This document shows, piece by piece, positions 1-8,711 of a DNA stretch of 33,335 bases. A model generated the notes under the pieces. It made no database searches and was not told where the DNA came from. It was given only the letters and a program-made list of their open reading frames with translations. Source of the DNA: Pseudomonadota bacterium (lineage in GTDB: Bacteria > Pseudomonadota > Gammaproteobacteria > Xanthomonadales > Xanthomonadaceae); NCBI GenBank assembly GCA_023388715.1, contig JAEWFT010000054.1, positions 1 through 33,335 on the forward strand. Reading direction: 5' to 3'. Both the position numbers and the translations under genes were made by a program. Every line of letters starts with the position of its first letter. Position 1 is the stretch's first letter.

Positions 1-136
1 CCTCGGCGCTGGCCTGTTGCGCGGCGGCGGCCGGCGGCGCGCTGGCAGCATCGGCGGCCGGGGTGGCGGTGTCGTTCTTGCAGGCGGCCAGCGACAGCAG
101 GCCGATCAGGAGCAGGGCGTGGCGGAACGGCTTCAT
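1..136 (-). CDS. Lipoprotein, N-terminal 45 residues only (possible second DsbA)
   Basis: The reading frame begins at the ATG at 136 and runs off the left edge. The visible part starts MKPFRHALLLIGLLSLAAC, a lipoprotein signal peptide with a lipobox ending LAAC; the cysteine at residue 19 would be lipidated and the following Lys is compatible with outer-membrane sorting. After it comes an Ala/Pro-rich linker, as in many periplasm-facing tethered enzymes. Only 25 bp separate it from the stop of the dsbA gene upstream on the same strand, so the two are probably co-transcribed. In xanthomonads two dsbA-type genes commonly lie in tandem, so a second thiol:disulfide oxidoreductase is a reasonable guess, but no catalytic residues are inside the window. 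The lipoprotein call is firm; the enzyme guess is inference from gene order. Confidence 0.72.
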   Translation of the reverse strand, partial: MKPFRHALLLIGLLSLAACKNDTATPAADAASAPPAAAAQQASAE

Positions 137-161
137 GGACACTCCGGTGTGCAGCGTGGAA

Positions 162-860
162 TCAGGGGCGGGCGGGCGCGGATGCGGGGCGGACCGGCGG
201 CGGGATGCGCAACGGCCGCTTGACCGGCGCGAGCGCATCGACCACCGCGCGCGCGTTGTCGAGCAGCGCCTGGTAGCTGTTGCCGAGGATCAGGTAGCGG
301 CCGGCGACCACCAGCGAGGGCGTGCCCGGGATGTCGCTGCGGATCGCGAACTCGCGCGCATGCCGCAGCTTCGGCCGCAGCGCCTTGTCGTCGGCAAGCG
401 CGGCGGCGAGCGCCTTGGCATTCGCGCCGGGCACGCTGCTGGCGAACGCGCGCAGCTGGCCGACGCTGGCGTTGCGCGGCAGGCTGCCGGCATCGTGGAT
501 GGCCGCGAACAGGCGCGGGTGCAGCACTGCCTGCGACTTCGCCACCTGAGAGGCGAAGAACAGCCGCGCGTAGGCGTCGTCTTCGGCGAACACGGCCGGC
601 ACCAGCACCAGCCGCGCGTGCGCCGGCAGGCTGGCCTTCCACTTCTCGAGCAGCGGCGCGAAGCTGGCGCAATGCGGGCAGGTGTAATGGAACACCTCCG
701 CCACCTCGACCACCCCGGCAGGCAGCACGGCATACGGCTTGCCATCGGCGATGGCGCGGTAATGCACGCCTTCGACCACCCCCGGCAGCGCCTTCTGCGC
801 ATGCGCCGGGGCGAACGCGCCGGCCAACGCAAGGGTGAACAGGAGGATCAGGCTGCGCAT
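162..860 (-). CDS. dsbA: Periplasmic thiol:disulfide interchange protein DsbA
   Basis: Encodes 232 residues. DsbA oxidises pairs of cysteines in newly exported proteins and is re-oxidised by DsbB. The start at 860 gives a clean Sec signal peptide (residues 1 to about 21, ending AHA-Q) and has a GGAGA ribosome site 8 bases upstream; an in-frame upstream start at 980 would bury the signal peptide and is rejected. The thioredoxin-fold active site CPHC is at residues 61-64, the classical DsbA dipeptide Pro-His, and the cis-proline loop is Thr180-Pro181. The segment between them is the helical insertion typical of the family. The C-terminus is an unusual Pro/Arg-rich tail of about 20 residues. It lies between a cytochrome c4 gene (79 bp upstream) and a lipoprotein gene, all on the same strand. 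Confidence 0.93.
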   Translation of the reverse strand: MRSLILLFTLALAGAFAPAHAQKALPGVVEGVHYRAIADGKPYAVLPAGVVEVAEVFHYTCPHCASFAPLLEKWKASLPAHARLVLVPAVFAEDDAYARLFFASQVAKSQAVLHPRLFAAIHDAGSLPRNASVGQLRAFASSVPGANAKALAAALADDKALRPKLRHAREFAIRSDIPGTPSLVVAGRYLILGNSYQALLDNARAVVDALAPVKRPLRIPPPVRPASAPARP

Positions 861-939
861 CGTTTCAATCTCCAGCGGTCCGGACGTGACCCGGGGATCA
901 TCCGCGGTCGTGGTGGAACGCGTGGTGAAGCGACGCGGT

Positions 940-1716
940 TCAGCGGGTGGTGGACGCCTTGGCCACCGGCGGGCGCGCATGCAGGCCCTGCACGTAGCTG
1001 GCCAGCGAGAGGATCTCCTCGTCGGTCAGCGGCTTGGCGATGCTGGCCATCAGCTGGAACTGCTTCGGCTCCTTGTAGGTTGTCGTGCCGGCGCGGTATT
1101 CCTCGAGGCGGCGACCCACGTAGCTGGCCAGCTGGCCGGTCAGCGACGGGTAGGCCGGGCCGGGGTTGCCGAGGCCGGCGGGCCCGTGGCAGGCCATGCA
1201 GGCCGGCACGTTGCGGGCCGGGTCGCCGCTGCGATAGAGGCGCTCGCCGACCTGATAGAACTTCATGCCCTGGTTCGGACCCTCGGCGATCACGGTGTCG
1301 TCGGCCACGCCGGAACCCGGCTTCTGGGTCGCATACCAGGCGCCGACGTCGCGCATGTCCTGCGCGGTGAGCATCGAGGCGAACGGGATCATCACCGCGG
1401 CCATGCCGCTGGTGCGCTCGCCGTGCTTGAACAGCGCCAGCTGCTCGGCGATGTAGCGCTCCGGCATCCCGGCGATGCGCGGCGCCTCGGCGATCAGCGC
1501 GTTGCCGTCCAGGCCGTGGCATGCGGCGCAGGCGCCCGCCTTAGCCTGGCCTGCGCTGGCGTCGCCCCAGGTGGCGGGCGCTTCCGGCGCGGCCGGTTCC
1601 AGCGGTGCGCTTTCCACCGGCGCGTTGTCCGGAACGGCGACGGCGGTGCTCTGGGCGTAGGCGGCGACGCCGAGCGCGAGGCAGGCAACGCCGATCAGGA
1701 CGCGGGCAGGACGCAT
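940..1716 (-). CDS. Dihaem cytochrome c4
   Basis: Encodes 258 residues with a signal peptide ending near AYA-Q (residue 21), so it is periplasmic or membrane-associated. Two c-type haem sites are visible, CAACH at 63-67 and CMACH at 173-177, in two similar halves of roughly 90 residues, which is the cytochrome c4 plan. Met109/Met115 and Met223 lie where the axial methionine ligands are expected. Cytochromes c4 carry electrons to terminal oxidases of the cbb3 or aa3 type. An Ala/Pro-rich linker (about residues 25-50) precedes the first haem domain. A much longer in-frame extension to 2025 is rejected because it would hide the signal peptide and run over engB. The start has a TGGAG site 6-7 bases upstream and a good promoter lies at 1768-1796. 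dsbA follows on the same strand. Confidence 0.93.
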   Translation of the reverse strand: MRPARVLIGVACLALGVAAYAQSTAVAVPDNAPVESAPLEPAAPEAPATWGDASAGQAKAGACAACHGLDGNALIAEAPRIAGMPERYIAEQLALFKHGERTSGMAAVMIPFASMLTAQDMRDVGAWYATQKPGSGVADDTVIAEGPNQGMKFYQVGERLYRSGDPARNVPACMACHGPAGLGNPGPAYPSLTGQLASYVGRRLEEYRAGTTTYKEPKQFQLMASIAKPLTDEEILSLASYVQGLHARPPVAKASTTR

Positions 1717-1767
1717 GCAGGAACTCCAGGAAACAGGGGACGCGGGCACGGGCCCGCAAGCCGGCGA

Positions 1768-1796
1768 ATTATCGTCCGCGCACCGGGGACGGTCAA
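1768..1796 (-). promoter_or_regulatory. Sigma70-type promoter of the cytochrome c4 gene
   Basis: Read on the minus strand, TTGACC (1791-1796) and GATAAT (1768-1773) are separated by exactly 17 bases, close to the sigma70 consensus TTGACA-17-TATAAT. Transcription would start about 45 bases before the cytochrome c4 ATG at 1716. The AT-rich hexamer stands out in a GC-rich 115-bp divergent gap between this gene and engB. Assigned by eye. Confidence 0.6.
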
Positions 1797-1831
1797 ACGC
1801 GGCAAGGGCGGCTCGGCGGGCATGCCATGCT

Positions 1832-2464
1832 ATGGCCATGGCCACGCCCAATCCGTTTGCCCGCGCCCAGTACCTGCTGGCCGCGCACACCCCGCGCCAG
1901 CTGCCGCCCGAGGGCGGGTTCGAGGTCGCCTTCGCCGGCCGCTCCAACGCCGGGAAATCCTCCGCCCTGAACGCGCTGTGCCAGCAGAACGCGCTGGCGC
2001 GGGTGTCCAAGACCCCCGGGCGCACCCAGCAACTCGTCTATTTCGCGCTGCCGCCGCACGCCGACAAGTACCTGGTCGACCTGCCCGGCTATGGCTACGC
2101 CAAGGTGCCGCAGGAGCTGCAGGCGCACTGGCAGGCGTTCATCGCCGACTACTTCGAGACCCGCCAGGCCCTGCGCGGGCTGGTGGTGGTGATGGACATC
2201 CGCCATCCGCTCAAGGAGTACGACCGGCAGATGCTGGGGTATGCGGTGCGGCGCGGACTGCCGGCCCACGCGATCCTGACCAAGGCCGACAAGCTCGGCC
2301 GCGGCGCCGCCGGCAACACCCTGCAGGCGGTGCGGATGGAACTGTCGCGCGCGTTTGGCGACAGCGTCTCGGTGCAGGTGTTCTCGGGCGAAAAGAAGAC
2401 CGGCGTGGACGAGCTGCGCGCGGTCGTGGGCCGTTGGCTGGAGCTGTCGCGCGATAACGCGTGA
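1832..2464 (+). CDS. engB: Ribosome-biogenesis GTPase EngB (YihA/YsxC)
   Basis: Encodes 210 residues, the normal length for EngB, a small essential GTPase needed for late assembly of the large ribosomal subunit. The G-motifs are all present: G1 GRSNAGKSS at 36-44, a TPGRTQ stretch (G2 region) near 61-66, G3 DLPG at 83-86 within DLPGYGYAKV, G4 TKAD at 150-153 and a G5-like S-GEKKTG near the C-terminus. Two in-frame ATGs lie close together (1832 and 1838) without a convincing ribosome site; 1832 is taken because homologues have some 30 residues before G1. An upstream in-frame ATG at 1715 overlaps the cytochrome c4 start and lacks family similarity. It is divergent from cytochrome c4; gshA follows after 45 bp. 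Confidence 0.95.
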   Translation: MAMATPNPFARAQYLLAAHTPRQLPPEGGFEVAFAGRSNAGKSSALNALCQQNALARVSKTPGRTQQLVYFALPPHADKYLVDLPGYGYAKVPQELQAHWQAFIADYFETRQALRGLVVVMDIRHPLKEYDRQMLGYAVRRGLPAHAILTKADKLGRGAAGNTLQAVRMELSRAFGDSVSVQVFSGEKKTGVDELRAVVGRWLELSRDNA

Positions 2465-2509
2465 CCGTCCCCGCGGGCTATGCTGGGAAACCCCAGGCGG
2501 AACCCGTGC

Positions 2510-3874
2510 ATGTCCGGTCCCAGCAGCGCCAGCGACACCCCGATCACCGACCACCGGCAATTGGTGGAGGTGCTGGCCTCCGGCGAGAAGCCGCGCGCGG
2601 ACTGGCGCATCGGCACCGAGCACGAGAAGTTCGGTTTCCGGCTGGATGACCTGCGGCCGCCGGCGTTCGACGGCGAGCGGGGCATCGAGGCGCTGCTGAA
2701 GGGCCTTATCCGCTTCGGCTGGGCGCCTTACGAGGAACATGGCCGGGTCATCGCGCTGACCAAGGACATGGCCTCGGTGACGCTGGAGCCGGCGGGCCAA
2801 CTGGAACTGTCCGGCGCGCCGGTGAAGACCATCCACGACACCTGCAGGGAAGTGGGCGGGCACCTGCGCGAAGTGCGTGAGGTCGCCGACGAACTGCAAC
2901 TCGGCTTCCTCGGCATGGGCTTCCAGCCGAAGTGGCGGCGCGAGGAGATGCCGTGGATGCCGAAGGGGCGCTACAAGATCATGCGCGAGTACATGCCCAA
3001 GGTCGGCACGCTGGGCCTGGACATGATGACGCGCACCTGCACGGTGCAGGTGAACCTGGACTACGCCTCCGAGGCGGACATGGTGAAGAAGTTCCGGGTG
3101 TCGCTTGCGCTGCAGCCGGTCGCCACCGCGCTGTTCGCTGATTCGCCGTTCACCGACGGGGCGCCGAACGGCTACCTGAGCTACCGCTCGCACATCTGGA
3201 CCGACACCGACCCCGATCGCACCGGCATGCTGGACTTCGTGTTCGAGGACGGCTTCGGCTACGAGCGCTACGTCGACTACCTGCTCGACGTGCCGATGTA
3301 CTTCAGCTATCGCGATGGCGAGTACATCGACGCCAGCGGCAAGTCGTTCCGCAGGTTCCTGCGCGGCGAGCTGGACGTGCTGCCCGGCGCGCTGCCGACC
3401 TTGCGCGACTGGAACGACCACATGACGACCGCGTTCCCCGAAGTGCGGCTGAAGAAGTACCTGGAGATGCGCGGCGCCGATGGCGGCCCGTGGAACCGGC
3501 TGTGCGCGCTGCCCGCGTTCTGGGTAGGCCTGCTGTACGACGATGCCGCACTGGACGCGGCCTGGGACCTGGTCCGGGAGTTCACCATCGCCGAGCGCAA
3601 CGCCCTGCGCGACCAGGTCCCGCGGCATGGCCTGAAGACGCCGTTCCGCGGCGGCAGCCTGCGCGACCTGGCGATCGCGGCGCTGCGGATTTCCCACGCC
3701 GGACTGCGCCGGCGCGCGCGCGCCGAACAGTGCGGGGTGGACGAGAGCGGCTTCCTCGACGTGCTGCTGGAGATCGCCGAATCCGGGCAGACCCCGGCCG
3801 AGCGCAAGCTCGAGCTGTTCCACGGCGAATGGCAGGCCAGCGTGGACCCGGTGTTCCGCGCCTTCGCCTACTGA
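2510..3874 (+). CDS. gshA: Glutamate-cysteine ligase (plant/proteobacterial type)
   Basis: Encodes 454 residues. This ATP-dependent enzyme joins L-glutamate through its gamma-carboxyl to L-cysteine, the first and controlling step of glutathione synthesis in the cytosol. The sequence is of the plant/alphaproteobacterial/xanthomonad class rather than the E. coli class: it has RIGTEHEKFGF near residue 35 (the Glu-His-Glu metal/ATP site), TLEPAGQLELSG near 95, and RTCTVQVNLDY near 175. The chosen ATG at 2510 gives an N-terminus matching the family; the in-frame ATG at 2480 would add ten residues. ppc begins 7 bp after the stop, so the two are probably translated from one message. The cluster continues with the glutathione-dependent formaldehyde genes, which use the product of this pathway. 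Confidence 0.94.
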   Translation: MSGPSSASDTPITDHRQLVEVLASGEKPRADWRIGTEHEKFGFRLDDLRPPAFDGERGIEALLKGLIRFGWAPYEEHGRVIALTKDMASVTLEPAGQLELSGAPVKTIHDTCREVGGHLREVREVADELQLGFLGMGFQPKWRREEMPWMPKGRYKIMREYMPKVGTLGLDMMTRTCTVQVNLDYASEADMVKKFRVSLALQPVATALFADSPFTDGAPNGYLSYRSHIWTDTDPDRTGMLDFVFEDGFGYERYVDYLLDVPMYFSYRDGEYIDASGKSFRRFLRGELDVLPGALPTLRDWNDHMTTAFPEVRLKKYLEMRGADGGPWNRLCALPAFWVGLLYDDAALDAAWDLVREFTIAERNALRDQVPRHGLKTPFRGGSLRDLAIAALRISHAGLRRRARAEQCGVDESGFLDVLLEIAESGQTPAERKLELFHGEWQASVDPVFRAFAY

Positions 3875-3881
3875 CGCGGTG

Positions 3882-6596
3882 ATGGCCACGCCCGATCCGG
3901 CCTTGCGGGAGCCGCTGGAGTTCGCCGGGACCGACGGGCTGCTGCGCGACGACGTGCGCCGGCTTGGCGCGATGGTCGGCACGATGCTGGCCGAGCAGGT
4001 GTCGCCCGAGTTCCTTGCGCAGGTGGAGCAGTTGCGGCGCGAGGCGATTGCCCGGCGCGAGCAGGGCTTGCCGGTCGATGCGCTTGCCGACGACCTCGCC
4101 GCGACCCCGCTGCAGGACGCCGAGGCGCTGGTGCGCGCGTTCGCCGCCTATTTTGGCGCCACCAACCTGGCCGAGCGGGTGCATCGCATCCGCCGCCGCC
4201 GCGACTACCAGCGGCTGGGCACGCAGCCGCAGCCGGGCGGGCTGGAAGCCGTGCTGCGCGGCCTGCGCGACGATGGCGTGACCCTGGCCGAGCTCCAGGC
4301 GCAGCTGCGGCAGATGCGGGTGGAGCCGGTGTTCACCGCGCATCCGACCGAAGCGGTGCGGCGCGCGCTGCTGCTCAAGGAGCAGGCGATCGTGGCGCGG
4401 CTGGTGGCCGACATCGACCGCGGCCGCACGCCGCCGGAACGCGGCGCCGACGATGCGCGCATCCGGCAGGCGCTGACCACGATGTGGCAGACCAATGAGG
4501 CGCCGCCGCAGCGGCCCGAGGTGGCCGACGAGGTCGAGCACATCGGCTTCTACCTCTCCAGCGTCCTCTACCGCGTGCTGCCGGTGTTCTACGAGGCGTT
4601 CGGCGATGCGGTGGAGGCGGTGTACGGCGAGCGCATCGACTTGCCGCCGCTGCTGCGCTTCGGCACCTGGGTCGGCGGCGACATGGACGGCAACCCGAAC
4701 GTGGGCGCGGCGACCATCCGCAGCGCATTGTCCGCGCAGCGGCAGCAGGCGCTGGCCTGCTATCTGGCGGACCTGCGCGCGCTGGGCGACATCCTCACCC
4801 AGAGCGAAGGCCGCGCCCGCGTCGATCCGCGCATCTGGGAGCGCACGCAGGCCTCGCGCGCGTTGCTGCCCGAGGGCGCCGTGCACGGGCGGCCACGGAT
4901 GCAGGACATGCCGTACCGGCAGTTCCTGTACGCGATCCGCGCGCGGCTGGAAGCCACCGCGACCGGCAGCCAGGGCGCGTACCCCGACGCCGCGGCGTTC
5001 ATGGAGGACCTGGGCCTGATCGACGCCAGCCTGCGTGCCCATCGCGGCGAGCACGCCGGGCGGTTCGCCCTTGCACGCGTGCTGTGGCGCGCGCGTACCT
5101 TCGGCTTCCACATGGCGGCGCTGGACCTGCGCCAGGATTCGGCGGTGCACGATGCCGCGCTTGGCGCGCTGGAAGGCGGCATCGACTGGGCCGGCCTGCC
5201 GCTGCAGGCGCGCATCGACCGCCTGCATCGCCGCATCGGTGGCGAGCCGCCGCATGCGCCCGACGCGCCGGAGGCAGCGGCCAGCCTCGAGGTCCTGCGC
5301 ACGGTGCGCGAGCTGCGCGCCAGCCTGGGCGAACACGCCTTCGGTCCCTACATCATCAGCATGAGCCGCAGCGCCGCCGATGCGCTCGCGGTGGTGGCGC
5401 TGGCGCGCATTGCGGGGTGCGTGGTGGACGGCGAGGTGCCGCTGGACGTGGCCCCGCTGTTCGAGACCGTGGATGACCTGCAGGCGGCGCCCGAGGTGAT
5501 GCGCGCGCTGCTGGAGGACCCCGTCTATCGCCGCCACTTGGCGGCGCGTGGCGACCGCCAGATAGTGATGCTGGGCTACAGCGACAGCGCCAAGGACGGC
5601 GGCCTGCTCGCCTCGCGCTGGGCGCTGCAACGGGCGCAGGTGGAGCTGCTCGAGCTGGCGCGCGCCGCCGGCGTGCACCTCGTCTTCTTCCATGGCCGCG
5701 GCGGCTCGGTCAGCCGCGGCGGCGGCAAGACCGAGCGCGCGATCATCGCCGCACCGCGTGGCTCGATCGACGGACGCCTGCGGGTCACCGAGCAGGGCGA
5801 GGTGATCCATCGCAAGTACGGCATCCGCGCGCTGGCGCTGCGCAACCTGGAGCAGATGAGCGGCGCGGTGCTGCGCGCCAGCCTGCGCCCGCGCAAGCCG
5901 GAAGCGCGCGAGCCCGGGTGGCGCGCGATCGCGGCGGAGATCGCGCAGGCCTCGCGCGCGCACTACCGGGCGCTGGTGCACGGGGATCCCCGGTTTGCCG
6001 CCTACTTCCGCGCGGCCACCCCGATCGACGTGATCGAGCGCCTGCACATCAGTTCGCGCCCGTCGCGCAGGCGCGATGGCGGCGTGGCCAACCTGCGCGC
6101 GATACCCTGGGTGTTCGCCTGGTCGCAGAACCGTTCCGGCCTGACCGGCTGGTACGGCATCGGCACCGCCCTGCGGCATGGCATCGATGCGCACGGGCTG
6201 CCGGCAATGGCGGCGATGGCGCGGGACTGGCCGTTCCTGGCCGCGGTCATCGACGACGTCGAGATGCTGATGGCGAAGTCGGACCTCGCCATCTTCGAGC
6301 GTTACTCGCGGCTGGCCGGCGACCTGCACGCGGACTTCTTCCCGCGGATCGAAGCGGAGTTCGCATGCGCGCGCGATGCGATCCTGGCGATCAAGCAGCG
6401 CGACGAACTGCTGGCCGACGACTACCGGCTGCGGTTGTCGATCCGCCTGCGCAACCCGTACGTGGATCCGATCAGCCTGTTGCAGGTGGACCTGCTGCAA
6501 CGCTGGCGCGCGGCCGGCAGCCCCGACGATGCGATGCTGCGCGCGCTGGTCGCGACCGTGAACGGCATCGCCGCAGGCATCCAGAACACGGGTTGA
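3882..6596 (+). CDS. ppc: Phosphoenolpyruvate carboxylase
   Basis: Encodes 904 residues, the usual length. It carboxylates PEP with bicarbonate to give oxaloacetate, refilling the TCA cycle. Family signatures are in place: FTAHPTE with the catalytic His at 154, LGYSDSAKDGG near 565, FHGRGGSVSRGGG with His604 and the following arginine loop, NRSGLTGWYGIG near 750, and the conserved C-terminal ...IQNTG. A GTG at 3879 immediately precedes the ATG at 3882; the ATG is taken. The gene starts 7 bp after gshA, and adhC follows after 37 bp. I see no sign of frameshift or lost active-site residues. The N-terminal 20 residues (ATPDPALREP...) are more variable, as in the family. Confidence 0.97.
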   Translation: MATPDPALREPLEFAGTDGLLRDDVRRLGAMVGTMLAEQVSPEFLAQVEQLRREAIARREQGLPVDALADDLAATPLQDAEALVRAFAAYFGATNLAERVHRIRRRRDYQRLGTQPQPGGLEAVLRGLRDDGVTLAELQAQLRQMRVEPVFTAHPTEAVRRALLLKEQAIVARLVADIDRGRTPPERGADDARIRQALTTMWQTNEAPPQRPEVADEVEHIGFYLSSVLYRVLPVFYEAFGDAVEAVYGERIDLPPLLRFGTWVGGDMDGNPNVGAATIRSALSAQRQQALACYLADLRALGDILTQSEGRARVDPRIWERTQASRALLPEGAVHGRPRMQDMPYRQFLYAIRARLEATATGSQGAYPDAAAFMEDLGLIDASLRAHRGEHAGRFALARVLWRARTFGFHMAALDLRQDSAVHDAALGALEGGIDWAGLPLQARIDRLHRRIGGEPPHAPDAPEAAASLEVLRTVRELRASLGEHAFGPYIISMSRSAADALAVVALARIAGCVVDGEVPLDVAPLFETVDDLQAAPEVMRALLEDPVYRRHLAARGDRQIVMLGYSDSAKDGGLLASRWALQRAQVELLELARAAGVHLVFFHGRGGSVSRGGGKTERAIIAAPRGSIDGRLRVTEQGEVIHRKYGIRALALRNLEQMSGAVLRASLRPRKPEAREPGWRAIAAEIAQASRAHYRALVHGDPRFAAYFRAATPIDVIERLHISSRPSRRRDGGVANLRAIPWVFAWSQNRSGLTGWYGIGTALRHGIDAHGLPAMAAMARDWPFLAAVIDDVEMLMAKSDLAIFERYSRLAGDLHADFFPRIEAEFACARDAILAIKQRDELLADDYRLRLSIRLRNPYVDPISLLQVDLLQRWRAAGSPDDAMLRALVATVNGIAAGIQNTG

Positions 6597-6633
6597 GCCC
6601 CACCCCTTTTCCCAGCACCAAGGAGACTTCGCG

Positions 6634-7770
6634 ATGGCCGACACCCCGGGCCAGACCCTGAAATCCCGCGCCGCCGTGGCCTTTGCCGCAGGCGAGCCGC
6701 TACGCATCGTGGAGATCGACGTGGCCCCACCCAGGGCCGGCGAAGTGCGCATCCGCATCAGCCACACCGGCGTCTGCCATACGGATGCCTTCACCCTGTC
6801 CGGCGAGGATCCCGAAGGCCTGTTCCCGGTGGTGCTCGGGCACGAGGGCGCCGGCGTCGTGGTGGACGTGGGTGAGGGCGTGACCAGCGTGGCGCCGGGC
6901 GACCACGTGATCCCGCTGTACACCGCCGAGTGCGGGCAGTGCCTGTTCTGCACCTCCGGCAAGACCAACCTGTGCACCGCGGTGCGCGCCACCCAGGGGC
7001 AGGGCGTGATGCCGGATGGCACCTCGCGCTTCAGCCACGAGGGCCGACCGCTCTACCACTACATGGGCTGCTCGACCTTCAGCGAGTACACCGTGGTGGC
7101 CGAAGTGTCGCTGGCGAAGATCGCTCCCGATGCCAACCCGGAGCAGGTGTGCCTGCTGGGCTGCGGCGTCACCACCGGCATCGGCGCCGTGCACAACACC
7201 GCGAAGGTGCAGGAAGGCGATTCGGTGGCGGTGTTCGGGCTCGGCGGGATCGGGCTCGCGGTGATCCAGGGCGCGCGCCAGGCAAAGGCCGGCCGCATCA
7301 TCGCCATCGACACCAATCCGACCAAGTTCGGGATGGCCCGGGAGATGGGCGCGACCGACTGCGTCAATCCGAAGGACCACGACAAGCCGATCCAGCAGGT
7401 GATCGTCGAGATGACCGGCTGGGGCGTGGATCACTCGTTCGAATGCATCGGCAACGTGCAGGTGATGCGCGCCGCGCTGGAGTGCGCGCACCGCGGATGG
7501 GGCCAGAGCGTGATCATTGGCGTGGCCGGCGCCGGGCAGGAGATCAGCACGCGGCCCTTCCAGCTGGTCACCGGGCGCAGGTGGATGGGCACCGCGTTTG
7601 GCGGGGTCAAGGGCCGCAGCCAGCTGCCGGGGATGGTCGAGCAGGCGATGCGCGGCGACATCCAGCTGGCGCCGTTCGTGACCCACACCATGCCGCTGGA
7701 CGGCATCAACGAGGCGTTCGACCTGATGCACGAGGGCAAGTCGATCCGCAGCGTGGTGCACTTCCGATGA
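6634..7770 (+). CDS. frmA: S-(hydroxymethyl)glutathione dehydrogenase / class III alcohol dehydrogenase
   Basis: Encodes 378 residues. It oxidises S-(hydroxymethyl)glutathione, the spontaneous adduct of formaldehyde and glutathione, to S-formylglutathione with NAD+, and can also reduce S-nitrosoglutathione. Catalytic zinc ligands Cys48 (in GVCHTDA) and His70 (GHEGAG) and the structural zinc cysteines 100, 103, 106 and 114 are all present; the Rossmann motif GLGGIG follows near residue 200. The ATG at 6634 has a strong AAGGAGA site about 9 bases upstream. The stop codon overlaps the start of frmB (ATGA), so translation is coupled and both steps of formaldehyde detoxification are made together. 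No FrmR-type repressor gene is adjacent. The symbol adhC is also used. Confidence 0.96.
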   Translation: MADTPGQTLKSRAAVAFAAGEPLRIVEIDVAPPRAGEVRIRISHTGVCHTDAFTLSGEDPEGLFPVVLGHEGAGVVVDVGEGVTSVAPGDHVIPLYTAECGQCLFCTSGKTNLCTAVRATQGQGVMPDGTSRFSHEGRPLYHYMGCSTFSEYTVVAEVSLAKIAPDANPEQVCLLGCGVTTGIGAVHNTAKVQEGDSVAVFGLGGIGLAVIQGARQAKAGRIIAIDTNPTKFGMAREMGATDCVNPKDHDKPIQQVIVEMTGWGVDHSFECIGNVQVMRAALECAHRGWGQSVIIGVAGAGQEISTRPFQLVTGRRWMGTAFGGVKGRSQLPGMVEQAMRGDIQLAPFVTHTMPLDGINEAFDLMHEGKSIRSVVHFR

Positions 7771-8603
7771 CCGAGCGCCTGGAGCATCGCGCCTGCTTCG
7801 GCGGCTGGCAGGACGTCTACCGCCACCGTTCGGAGACGCTGGACTGCGACATGACCGTCGGCGTGTACTACCCGCCGCAGGCCGAGCACGATCGCTGCCC
7901 GGTGCTCTACTGGCTGTCCGGCCTGACCTGCACCGAGCAGAACGTCATCACCAAGGCGGGGGCGCAACGTTACGCCGCCGAGCACGGGATCATCCTGGTG
8001 GCGCCCGACACCAGCCCGCGCGGCGAGCACGTGGCGGATGCCGACGGCTACGACCTCGGCAAGGGCGCCGGCTTCTACGTCGATGCCACCCGGTCGCCGT
8101 GGTCCGCGCACTACCGCATGCACGAATACATCGCCCACGAGTTGCCCGCCTGGGTGGAAGCCGATCCCGCGGCCAGCGATGCGCGAGCGATCAGCGGCCA
8201 CTCGATGGGCGGCCACGGCGCGCTCACCATCGCGCTGCGCAATCCAGGTCGCTACCGCAGCGTGTCGGCGTTCTCGCCGATCGTCGCGCCCTCGCAAGTG
8301 CCGTGGGGACAGAAAGCGTTCGCCGCCTACCTGGGCGACGATCCCGAGACCTGGCGCGCGCATGATGCGGTCGCGCTGGTGGCGAGTGCGCTGGACGAGC
8401 GCCTGCCGCTGCTCGTCGACCAGGGCGGTGCCGACGAATTCCTCGCCACCCAGCTGCGTCCGGAACTGCTGCAGGCCGCCTGCGACGCCGCCGGCCACCC
8501 CCTGACATTGAACCTGCGCGCGGGCTACGACCACAGCTACTACTTCATCGCCAGCTTCATCGGGGAACATTTCGCGCATCACGCGGCGGCGATGCGCGGC
8601 TGA
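7767..8603 (+). CDS. frmB: S-formylglutathione hydrolase
   Basis: Encodes 278 residues, an alpha/beta-hydrolase of the esterase D family. It hydrolyses S-formylglutathione to formate and glutathione, finishing the pathway begun by the preceding dehydrogenase. The nucleophile elbow GHSMGGHGA places Ser146; WLSGLTCTEQN near residue 50 forms the oxyanion-hole region; the acid and histidine of the triad are expected in DQGGADEFL near 220 and the YDHSYYF segment near 253, both of which are family signatures. The start overlaps the stop of frmA by 4 bases (ATGA). It is the last gene of the plus-strand cluster; a hairpin lies 42 bp past its stop. Confidence 0.96.
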   Translation: MTERLEHRACFGGWQDVYRHRSETLDCDMTVGVYYPPQAEHDRCPVLYWLSGLTCTEQNVITKAGAQRYAAEHGIILVAPDTSPRGEHVADADGYDLGKGAGFYVDATRSPWSAHYRMHEYIAHELPAWVEADPAASDARAISGHSMGGHGALTIALRNPGRYRSVSAFSPIVAPSQVPWGQKAFAAYLGDDPETWRAHDAVALVASALDERLPLLVDQGGADEFLATQLRPELLQAACDAAGHPLTLNLRAGYDHSYYFIASFIGEHFAHHAAAMRG

Positions 8604-8644
8604 GAAGCGGCGGGAATCGATCGACCTGCCTGCTCGCAAAGAGA

Positions 8645-8670
8645 AAGGCGGCGGGTTTCCCCGCCGCCTT
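8645..8670. terminator. Bidirectional hairpin terminator between frmB and the secreted-protein gene
   Basis: An 11-bp perfect stem (AAGGCGGCGGG at 8645-8655 with CCCGCCGCCTT at 8660-8670) closes a 4-base loop. On the minus strand the loop reads GAAA, a stable tetraloop, and the stem is followed by a pyrimidine-rich TCTCTTT, so it works best as the terminator of the minus-strand gene ending at 8712. It also stands past the stop of frmB on the plus strand, where the downstream tail is weak. Confidence 0.75.
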
Positions 8671-8711
8671 GTACCCGCCGTCTGATCACTGGCCGGGGTC
8701 GTCGGTAAACC

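Noticed and set aside
861..980. Longer N-terminus for DsbA
   Set aside because: It would bury the signal peptide that starts at 860, where a ribosome site is present.
1793..3982. Open frame of 729 codons on the minus strand over engB and gshA
   Set aside because: Shadow of two well-supported plus-strand genes.
3582..7022. Open frame of 1146 codons on the minus strand across ppc and frmA
   Set aside because: It is antisense to two unmistakable genes; in high-GC DNA the opposite strand is often open because stop codons are rare. The translation is Arg/Ala/His-rich with no family motif.
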